Source: Halorubrum sp. DM2 (GTDB lineage Archaea > Halobacteriota > Halobacteria > Halobacteriales > Haloferacaceae). Taken from it: a stretch of 64,000 bases of DNA. The stretch's first letter is position 1. Every line of letters begins with the position of its first letter. This document shows positions 54,801 through 61,005 of this stretch, in pieces. A program made the translations under genes and the position numbers. Location of the stretch: assembly GCF_901686465.1 (NCBI RefSeq), contig NZ_LR594487.1, positions 2,043,650 to 2,107,649 of the forward strand, given 5' to 3'. The notes beneath the pieces are model-generated. The model saw only the letters and a program-made list of their open reading frames with translations. It was not told the origin of the DNA and did no database searches.

Positions 54801-54960
54801 GTCCTGCCGGTCGCAGCTCGGCGACCGCGGGAGCGACGCGGAGAACCCGCCGCACCCGATCGAGAAGGTCGCCGAGGCGGTGACGGGACCCGCGCCGGAC
54901 GCGGTCGCCGACGCGAACGCCGGCGACGCGACGGCCGCGACGGCGGTCGACGACGACTGA
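51856..54960 (+). CDS. FAD/Fe-S D-2-hydroxyacid (D-lactate/glycolate-type) dehydrogenase
   Basis: The 1034-residue protein fuses three modules. First comes a PCMH-type FAD-binding domain (about 40-290; IPRGAGSSLGGQTVG, GGIGNNSTGAHSVRYG). Next is a GlcD-like C-terminal FAD oxidase domain (about 290-590; HAGSGTLHIRP, GEHGDGLARTEF). Last is a GlpC-like iron-sulfur/CCG module (about 610-1000; CNGCGTCRETDSGVMCPT, CVGCKGCKSDCPTGV, and a CCGMAGSFGYE cysteine-rich motif). This is the YdiJ/Dld layout for oxidising D-2-hydroxyacids and passing electrons to the respiratory chain. The lactate permease nearby makes D-lactate a good guess. A ttttattct TATA-like element lies ~28 nt before the ATG. Confidence 0.9.
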   Translation: MATEPTWGSDTPDLDTSAAALGHDRPDVAAYRDLASDLRERVAGEVQFDEYAQVLYATDGSIYQARPAGVVIPRSVADVQAAMEVAADHGVPVIPRGAGSSLGGQTVGPGCVVLDFSTHMDEILEVRPDDRRAVVQPGVVQDHLDDRLAEDGLKFAPDPASSARATVVGGIGNNSTGAHSVRYGITDAYTEELTVVLADGSLIETREVVLDSPEYEAIVSGDDLEASLYETTRALVEDNRAQIDEKYPNLKRSVSGYNLHKVIYENDDGDEVINLSKLFVGAEGTLGTIVEAEVSLVTRPEETALALYTFDSLVDAMKAVPEALEFPVSAVELMDDEVFSLAAGSQEFAQYAEPIPDRAAAALMLEWDSELVDDFEAAIADTTAHFVDEGDAFDVLEAYTDEDQEDLWKLRKAAIPLLMSMRGDPKPYPFIEDATVPPEELAEYVGQFEDVLENHDTSAAYFAHAGSGTLHIRPILSLKEEEGVEKMHSISEDVTDLVLEHHGAFSGEHGDGLARTEFNPKMYGEELWSAFQELKSTFDPEWRMNPGKVVYVDGDTAAERGYPDTAADTDMRENLRYGPAYESIEPQTTLDFDDEGGFSHLVELCNGCGTCRETDSGVMCPTYRASEEEIQATRGRANMLRAAISGELDDDEIHSDRFQEEVLGLCVGCKGCKSDCPTGVDLAKLKAEVKHEHHEEEGSGLRERIFRDIDRFSALGSTLAPISNAATKIPGARRVMDAVAGIAPDRELPTFRSESFEEWFAARGGSTVAPAEAVDTVALFPDTYTNYSYPAAGKAAVSVLEAANVRVEVPDDLAPSGRAAFSTGFLDDARERAATNVERLAPRVRDGQSVVFVEPSDAVMFQDEYLDLLDGDDVEAVSAAAYGVLEYLDAGRVDERLAFDAPAESLTYHGHCNQKATNKDHHAVGVLRRAGYDVDPLDSSCCGMAGSFGYESEHYDISKAIGRILFDQVDESDGETVTAPGASCRSQLGDRGSDAENPPHPIEKVAEAVTGPAPDAVADANAGDATAATAVDDD

Positions 54961-55117
54961 CGGCGGGGCGGCGGCGGTGGCAACGACTGACGGCGGCGCA
55001 ACGGCCGCGGCGAAGTGACACCTTCCTCGCCCGGCGAAACCCCCCCGAACGATCCTGACGATCCGGTTGATATATCACGAACTATTCACCACGATATATT
55101 GCGATTTCGAGCTTCTT

Positions 55118-55270
55118 ATGCCCGTGAAAGTCCTATCTGTGGATGTAATGACTGATATCAAAACGATCTACAAGAACGGATCCGTGCGACTGAAAGACAC
55201 CCCGCGACCCGAGGACCTCGACGCGACGACCAGTCCGGTCGCGCGCCTCGTCGACTGGCTGCGCGCCTGA
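55118..55270 (+). CDS. Small AT-richer ORF, unrecognised
   Basis: The 50-residue product starts MPVKVLSVDVMTDIKTIYKNGSVRLKD; a 40-residue form starting at 55148 is equally possible. It is preceded by a clear cgatatatt TATA-like element ~22 nt from the first ATG. The upstream sequence is much less GC-rich than the neighbours. The IKTIYKNGSVRLKD strand pattern is loosely like short AF2212/DUF104-type antitoxins, but no toxin gene is adjacent. It could be a remnant or a free-standing microprotein. Confidence 0.45.
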   Translation: MPVKVLSVDVMTDIKTIYKNGSVRLKDTPRPEDLDATTSPVARLVDWLRA

Positions 55271-55382
55271 GTCGCGTATCTTCTCGCCTGAAACGGCCGG
55301 TCGCTGAAGAGCGCTGATAAGACGGATATTTCGTGGCTGATGTTGGTGCTGAAAATGGAGTTGCCTCTGATCTGGTGAACAC

Positions 55383-55713
55383 CGCCGAAGCCCCGGCTGT
55401 GGGGCACTACGTGGTCAGACTCGACACGAGTGATTCCGTAACCGAAACCACCGAAGCCCCAGCCGCGAGGAGGTCACACGCTCGCTGCGCGCCTCACTCA
55501 GTCGCTCGTTTCACTCGCTCCTTCGTTTCGGTGCTTACGTCGCCTGTGACCTCCTCGCGGCTGCCCCTTCGATTCCCACCCCGCACAGCACCGCAACCGC
55601 ACCTCACGCCTCCCCAACCTCGTCGGCGGTCCTCCGCTTCGCTTCGGGCCGCCGACTCCCTCGCGCGACGCTCCTCGCGCTTTTAAAAGGCGCTCGGAGG
55701 CGCGCGCCACCGC
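55383..55713 (-). repeat. Dispersed structured element, copy D (minus orientation)
   Basis: This is the fourth copy, reversed. Its third stem is a perfect 18-bp inverted repeat (55461-55478/55545-55562; agccgcgaggaggtcaca and its complement). The second stem is tcggcgg/ccgccga (55623-55629/55649-55655). The first hairpin has a gcgc/gcgc base around a T4A4 loop (55677-55693) and is the weakest of the set. Tail units ccgaagcccc on the plus strand lie at 55451-55464 and 55385-55398, 66 nt apart. The element fills most of the 626-nt gap between the small ORF and lctP. No coding potential is seen in it; the remaining ~180 nt before the lctP stop also hold no gene. Confidence 0.83.
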
Positions 55714-55896
55714 ACTAACTCAACAGATCGATCACTCCGTCACCTGTACTGAGCTTGAGGCTGTGAAATCATCAATCGCTGTGGATTTCGATAGGGTCGA
55801 CAGCGCCGGCTCGACCCGTCCGGCCCGATGGACTCGCGACTCGCGAGTCGCCGTCGAGTCGATAAAAAGTCCGCACCGCGGCGTCGGTCCCGGCGG

Positions 55897-57663
55897 TCAG
55901 AACACGCCGGTGAACAGCACGTAGCTGAACAGCACACACAGCAGCCCGACGCCCGTCGCGTAGTACAGCAGGGGGATGAGGTTCAGCCGCATCACCCGCC
56001 CCTCCTGTCCGAGGAGACCGACCGTCGCCAGCGCGGCGACGAGGTTGTGGATCGCGACGAGGTTCCCGATCGCGCCGCCGACGGCCTGCGCGCCGACGAT
56101 GATCGTCCGCGGGAGCCCGAGCTGCGTCGCCGCCTCGAACTGGAACGCGCCGAAGGTGATGTTCGAGACGGTGTTCGAGCCGGCCATCGCCGCACCGAGC
56201 GCGCCGATGAGCGCCGCGACGGCGGGGTAGGCGACCCCCAGCAGGTCGGCGGTCGTCTGCGCGAGCAACACGATCATGCTCCCGACCTCGGGCGCGCCCG
56301 GGTGCGCGCCGGACTGGAGCATCACCTGGACCATCGCGATGACGAAGACGAGGGCGATGAACGGCGAGACGATCTTCCGGGCCGCCTCCTTCCACGCGTC
56401 GCCCACCTCCTGACCGGACATTCCGAAGATCGGGATCGCGAGGACGGCGCTCACGAGCAGCCAGAAGCCGGGGACGTTCATCCACGCGACGGACCCGCTG
56501 AGCGTCGTCCCGAGGATGTCGTTCCAGTTGACGATGAAGACGTTGCGGTTGATGAAGTTCGATATCGGGCCGACCGCTCGCGTGACCACGAGCAGGACCA
56601 CGAGCAGGACGTACGGCGCCCACGCCTTGAGCAGGGAGATGTCCTCGCCGCCCTCCAGGTCGGCCGCCTCGGCCTCGGGCGAGACGCCGCCGCGGCTCTC
56701 CGCGCTACCGCCGTTCGAGCCGTTCGACTGGCCCGGTTCGATCGTGCCGACCCAGTGGTCCTTCCACCGGTCGCGCTCGGGGAACTCCCACTCGTTGTCC
56801 GGCAGGAGGTAGCCGGCGCGCACGACGCTCAGGATGATCGCGCCGCCGACCATCGAGCCGATCAGCGACGGGAACTCGGCGGTGAGGAACCACGCCGAGA
56901 GCCAGTACGGCACCGCGAACGCGATCCCGGAGGCGAGACACAGCGGCGCGACCTCCCACGCCGGTGCCAGCGAGCGCTCGTCGGGGTCGCCGAAGAAGTA
57001 GACGACCATCCCGACCGCGAAAAGCGGCATCACGAACCCGACCAAGGCGTGATACGTCGCCGCCCACGCGGCCACCTCGACCGAGAACTCTTGGACGGTC
57101 ATCCCGCTCCCCTCGATGGCGCTCCGCGTGAACTCGACGCTGCCGAGCGGTCTCTCGATTCCGACGACGATCGGCGTCCCCACCGCGCCGTACGTGACGG
57201 CGATGATGTGGCCGATTATCGCCGCGATGACCGCCGCGAGCGCCGGGAAGCCCAGCCCCAGCAGCAGCGGCGCGACGACCGCCGCGGGCGTCCCGAAGCC
57301 GGCCGCCCCCTCGATGAACGTCGCCATGAAGAACGCGATCAGGACGATCTGGACGCGGCGGTCGTCGCTCACCGCCGCGAACCCGCGGTTGATCCGGTCG
57401 AACGCGCCCGCCTCCATCAGCGTGTACAGGAGGACGAGCGCGCCGAAGACGATCCAGAGGATCTCGATCGCGGTCATCACCCCCACGGCGGACGCGCCCA
57501 ACAGCCAGTTCACCGGCATGTTCCACGCGAAGTAGCCCACCCCGATCGCGGCGACCCACGCCAGCGGCATCGCGCGCGTCGCCGGCCAGAGGAGGCCGAC
57601 AAGCAGGACGCCCGCGAGCAGCAGCGGTACCGCCGCAACCGCGACGTCGACGCCGGTCGTCAT
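55897..57663 (-). CDS. lctP: L-lactate permease (LctP/GlcA family)
   Basis: The 588-residue transporter has about 13-14 membrane helices and family signatures WIVFGALVLLYTLMEAG, FMATFIEGAAGFGTPAAVVAPLLLGLGFP and IGHIIAVTYGAVGTP. A hydrophilic Gly/Ser/Asn-rich loop (about 325-350) is the main cytoplasmic excursion. It probably imports lactate or glycolate by ion symport. The D-2-hydroxyacid dehydrogenase lies ~0.9 kb away on the opposite strand, so the two may form a lactate-utilisation locus split by repeat copy D. A ccgttatatccag element (57678-57690) is a likely promoter, although it is somewhat closer to the ATG than usual. Confidence 0.95.
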   Translation of the reverse strand: MTTGVDVAVAAVPLLLAGVLLVGLLWPATRAMPLAWVAAIGVGYFAWNMPVNWLLGASAVGVMTAIEILWIVFGALVLLYTLMEAGAFDRINRGFAAVSDDRRVQIVLIAFFMATFIEGAAGFGTPAAVVAPLLLGLGFPALAAVIAAIIGHIIAVTYGAVGTPIVVGIERPLGSVEFTRSAIEGSGMTVQEFSVEVAAWAATYHALVGFVMPLFAVGMVVYFFGDPDERSLAPAWEVAPLCLASGIAFAVPYWLSAWFLTAEFPSLIGSMVGGAIILSVVRAGYLLPDNEWEFPERDRWKDHWVGTIEPGQSNGSNGGSAESRGGVSPEAEAADLEGGEDISLLKAWAPYVLLVVLLVVTRAVGPISNFINRNVFIVNWNDILGTTLSGSVAWMNVPGFWLLVSAVLAIPIFGMSGQEVGDAWKEAARKIVSPFIALVFVIAMVQVMLQSGAHPGAPEVGSMIVLLAQTTADLLGVAYPAVAALIGALGAAMAGSNTVSNITFGAFQFEAATQLGLPRTIIVGAQAVGGAIGNLVAIHNLVAALATVGLLGQEGRVMRLNLIPLLYYATGVGLLCVLFSYVLFTGVF

Positions 57664-57928
57664 CCCTTCGTCCCCCCGTTATATCCAGCAGTTCGACACC
57701 CTCCACGACTCGTGTTAGGAATGCTCACCCACATGCGACGTGAGTTCATCACGTTCATTAATTATAAAAACTCGCGTTTCAACGAAACTGTCACTTTCGC
57801 TCCCAAACCCTAACCCTCAGCCCCCTACGGCGACGATACCGCGGGGGTTTCGATCCGACGACGAGAAACTGACATACACTCGATTACGAACCGAGACAAC
57901 GGCGGTCGGTCGCGGCGTCGCGGGGAGC

Positions 57929-58378
57929 CTACCGCTCCTCGTCCGGCTCCGCCGCGAGCGCCTCGTCGCGGAGCTCGCGGCAGCGGTCGCCGCGGACCTC
58001 AAGCTCCGGGACGGGCGTCGGCGTCCCCTCCTCGTCGACGGCGACGAACACGAAGTACGACTCCGTGGTGAGTTCGCGCTCGCCGGTGCGTGGGGCCTCG
58101 CGGAACGCGCGCAGGCGGACGCGGACGCTCGTCCGCCCGGCCGCGTACGCGTACGACTCGATGACGCAGGTGTCGCCTTGGGGAACGGGCCGCTTGAAGT
58201 CGAGTTCGTTGATCTTCGCCGTGACGCAGGTCTCGCCGGCGTGGCGCATCGCGGACATCGCGCCCACCTCGTCCATCCACTTGACGACGTTGCCCCCGTG
58301 CGCGGAGGCGTAGTTGTTCGTGTGGGTCGGCTGGACGCGCTGGCGGTTCTCGATGTACGTGTCGCTGACGCTCGGCAT
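57929..58378 (-). CDS. Acyl-CoA thioesterase (hotdog fold)
   Basis: The 149-residue protein has the YciA/BACH-type hotdog pattern: THTNNYASAHGGNVVKWMDEVGAMSAMRHAG (with the conserved N..GG..M.W.D core), TCVTAKINELDFKRPVPQGDTCVIESYAYAAGRTSVRVRLRAF and TTESYFVFVAVDEEG. It is predicted to cleave acyl-CoA thioesters as a dimer or hexamer. The gene sits between lctP and the transducer gene with its own ggcctttttcccg-like upstream element. Substrate chain length unknown. Confidence 0.9.
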   Translation of the reverse strand: MPSVSDTYIENRQRVQPTHTNNYASAHGGNVVKWMDEVGAMSAMRHAGETCVTAKINELDFKRPVPQGDTCVIESYAYAAGRTSVRVRLRAFREAPRTGERELTTESYFVFVAVDEEGTPTPVPELEVRGDRCRELRDEALAAEPDEER

Positions 58379-58553
58379 GCTCGTGGGTGGCGCGGCCGCG
58401 GGAAAAAGGCCGATCCTGCGGACGGCGCATCGCCGCGCGCCCGGCGGCCTTCGGACCCGAATCGGTTCGGGTACCGCACGTCATATTATCGATCTGGGTA
58501 ATTTGATCTTTACTCCTAAATACCGGATCCAGTTTCGTACGGATAGTGTACCT

Positions 58554-60158
58554 ATGCTGAACGCGATCACCACGCGCTACGGCCGACGGGTCGGCGCGGC
58601 CGTCCTCCTGACGCTCGCCGCGACGCTCGGATTCATCGCCCTCTTCGCGGGCCACGTCGCGACGGTCGGGACGCCGGCGGCGGCGACGGCGGCCGTGACC
58701 TCCATCGGCGTCGTCGTCACGCTGAACCTCGGGTTGCTGGGTATCGTCCTCGTCGGGAACGTCGCGGTCGAACTCCGGCGGCTGACGGAGACCGCCGAGG
58801 CGGTCGGCCGCGGCGAGTTCGACGCGAGCGCGAGTTCGGATCGCCGCGACGAGATCGGGCGGCTGTTCGACGCCTTCGACGAGACGCGCCGGTCGCTCCG
58901 GGACGCGGTCGCCGAGTCCGAGCGCGCGCAGTCGGAGGCCGAGTCGGCCCGCGAGGAGGCCGAGTCGCTGTCCGACACGCTGCTCGACCGCGCCGAGGAG
59001 ATCGGGGGTGCCATGGAGCGGGCGGCCGAGGGCGACCTCACGCGCCGGCTCCCCGAGGACAGCGACGTCGACGCGATCGAGCGCATCACGGCCGCGTACA
59101 ACGAGATGACCGGCGGGCTCTCGGCGACGGTCGAGGACATCCAGTCGTTCGCGGGCGACGTGGAGGCCACGAGCGAGGAGATGGCGGCCGAGGCCGACGA
59201 CGTGGCGGAGATGAACCAGGAGGTGGCCGCCGAGATGCGGGCGCTGGCCGACGAGCTGGACGAGCAGACCGACCGGCTGCGCGAGACGGCCGCGGACACC
59301 GACGACTTCTCGGCGACCGTCGAGGAGATCGCCTCCACCACCGACGAGGTGGCGGGCGACGCGAGCGCCGCGGCCGACCTCGGCGAGGAGGGGGAGGCGC
59401 GGGCGACCGAGGCGATCGAGGCGATCGTCGCGATCGGCGACCTCCTCGCGGACCTCGACGAACTGGTCGCCGGGCTGGACGACCGGATGGACGGCGTCGC
59501 GGAGACGACCGACGTGATCGCGGACATCGCCGAACAGACCAACATCCTCGCGCTGAACGCCTCGATCGAGGCGTCGCGCGCGGGCGGCGACGGCGACGGG
59601 TTCGCGGTCGTCGCCGACGAGGTGAAGGGGCTCGCCGAGGAGACGCGCGAGTCGACGACGGAGATCGAGGCGACGATCGGCGAGGTGACCGAGGACGTGT
59701 CGGCGGTCGCCGGCGAGATGGACCGGACGATGACGGAGTTAGACGAGACGACCGCGGCGGTTCGCGAGGCGGGGACGGCGATAGAAGAGCTCACCGGCAC
59801 CGTCGAGGACGTCGACGTCGCGATGGGCGACATCGCGCGGGCGACGGACGAGGGCGCGGAGGGGATCGAGTCGGTCGCGGCGCGCGTCGAGGCGGTCCAC
59901 GGCTCCGCCACCGACGCCGCGGACCGCGCCCGGACGCTGGCCGAGGCCGCGGACGACACCGCCGAGACGGTCGGCGACCTCGCGGCGACGGCGACGGCGC
60001 TCGCCGAGCGTACCGCGTCGCTCACCGACCGGCTCGCCCAGTTCGAGACGCGGGCGGACGCGGACGCCGCGGGTGTCGACGCTGCGGGGGCGACGGTCGC
60101 GAGAGGCGACGACACGCCCCCGGAACCGGCCGCCGCAGACGGAGGTGAGCGCCGATGA
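58554..60158 (+). CDS. HtrII-like methyl-accepting transducer paired with an opsin homologue
   Basis: The 534-residue transducer has TM1 (about 13-33), a very short external loop, and TM2 (about 47-69). Two HAMP-like segments follow (RRLTETAEAVGRGEFDAS...DEIGRLFDAF; GAMERAAEGDLTRRL...), then a long coiled coil and the signalling tip EQTNILALNASIEASRAG. The lack of an external ligand domain, the two HAMP modules and the TLNLGL motif in TM2 match sensory-rhodopsin transducers. In HtrII an Asn in this stretch (N74) bonds to SRII; here it is N58. Its stop overlaps the opsin start by ATGA. It probably signals to CheA/CheW in a chemosensory array. The start is supported by a cctaaatacc element ~34 nt upstream. 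Confidence 0.88.
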   Translation: MLNAITTRYGRRVGAAVLLTLAATLGFIALFAGHVATVGTPAAATAAVTSIGVVVTLNLGLLGIVLVGNVAVELRRLTETAEAVGRGEFDASASSDRRDEIGRLFDAFDETRRSLRDAVAESERAQSEAESAREEAESLSDTLLDRAEEIGGAMERAAEGDLTRRLPEDSDVDAIERITAAYNEMTGGLSATVEDIQSFAGDVEATSEEMAAEADDVAEMNQEVAAEMRALADELDEQTDRLRETAADTDDFSATVEEIASTTDEVAGDASAAADLGEEGEARATEAIEAIVAIGDLLADLDELVAGLDDRMDGVAETTDVIADIAEQTNILALNASIEASRAGGDGDGFAVVADEVKGLAEETRESTTEIEATIGEVTEDVSAVAGEMDRTMTELDETTAAVREAGTAIEELTGTVEDVDVAMGDIARATDEGAEGIESVAARVEAVHGSATDAADRARTLAEAADDTAETVGDLAATATALAERTASLTDRLAQFETRADADAAGVDAAGATVARGDDTPPEPAAADGGERR

Positions 60159-60889
60159 TTGAGCCGACCGCGGTGCGGTTCGCGTCGGCGGGGGTCTACG
60201 CGGTCTCCGCGGTCGTGCTGTTCGCGCTCGCGCGGCGCAAGCCGGCGGAACTGCGCCGGTACTGTTACCCGTTCGTCGCGGTCGTGGCGCTCGCGGGCGT
60301 CGGGATCGGGATGTGGGGGGCGGAGATTGGGACGTTCAGCGTCGCGAGCGGCACGCTGGAGGCCGGCCAGCTGCTCACCGACTACGTGGCGTACCCGTTC
60401 CTGTTCGGGTTCGCGGCGTTCGTCGCCGGGGCGGGCCGGCGGTACGTCGGCGCGGTCGTCGCGCTCACCGTCGCGCTCCGGCTCGGCTACGACTTTGCCG
60501 AGGTGTTCGCGGGGCCGCTCGCGACGGCGGGCACGCTCGCCATCCTCGTCGGGTACGTGACGCTGATCGGGCTGTTCTTCGGGCCGGTGGCGAGCGCGGC
60601 GTCGCAGCAGCCCCCCGCCCGCGAGCTGTTCTACACAAAGACGCGGAACCTCGCGCTGTTCGCCTTCGGCGTGTTGATCGCATGGGCGATGCTCCAGATC
60701 GCCGGGCTGTTCGACGCCTTCACCGCGACGGTGACGCTGGAGTACCTCGACATCCTCTTGCGCGTCGGCTTCGCCGGCTTTGTGTTCGCCAACGTGGAGA
60801 CGCTGACGGCCGACGCGGAGTCGGCAGCCGGTGACAAAGAGGGCGGGAGCGTCGAACCCGCGGGGACCGGCGCGTCGACCGCGGACTGA
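60155..60889 (+). CDS. Sensory-rhodopsin-like seven-helix protein lacking the retinal-binding lysine
   Basis: The 244-residue protein has seven predicted membrane helices (about 7-27, 38-58, 72-92, 97-118, 120-142, 163-186, 192-213). It aligns well with Natronomonas SRII, for example GPVASAASQQPPARELFYTKTRNL against the SRII E-F loop, and EYLDILLRVGFAGF against the TM7 retinal site. The Schiff-base lysine (SRII K205) is R203, and no other lysine lies within a helix. In TM3, SRII R72 and D75 correspond to Q72 and T75 (P81 kept). In TM6 the pocket aromatics aligned to W171, Y174 and W178 are replaced. D199 (BR D212 equivalent) and Y197 (SRII Y199, transducer contact) are kept. Coupled to the transducer gene by ATGA. 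Confidence 0.85.
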   Translation: MIEPTAVRFASAGVYAVSAVVLFALARRKPAELRRYCYPFVAVVALAGVGIGMWGAEIGTFSVASGTLEAGQLLTDYVAYPFLFGFAAFVAGAGRRYVGAVVALTVALRLGYDFAEVFAGPLATAGTLAILVGYVTLIGLFFGPVASAASQQPPARELFYTKTRNLALFAFGVLIAWAMLQIAGLFDAFTATVTLEYLDILLRVGFAGFVFANVETLTADAESAAGDKEGGSVEPAGTGASTAD

Positions 60890-61005
60890 CGATCGGTTCT
60901 CTCCGTTCGCCCTGACCCGCCGCTTCGTCTCGCGTCGCCGCCGGTCAGTGGTCTCGACGGCGACCCCGAGGCGGTCGGTGTCGTCGACGGTCGCCGCCTT
61001 GGAGT

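Noticed and set aside
57806-57818. Telomere-like aaccctaaccct string
   Set aside because: It is a single short match in an AT-rich intergenic stretch of a prokaryotic genome, with no repetition.
60155-60889. Functional light-driven pump or normal sensory rhodopsin
   Set aside because: The Schiff-base lysine is Arg, the primary counterion position is Thr and R72 is Gln. The protein cannot bind retinal in the usual way.
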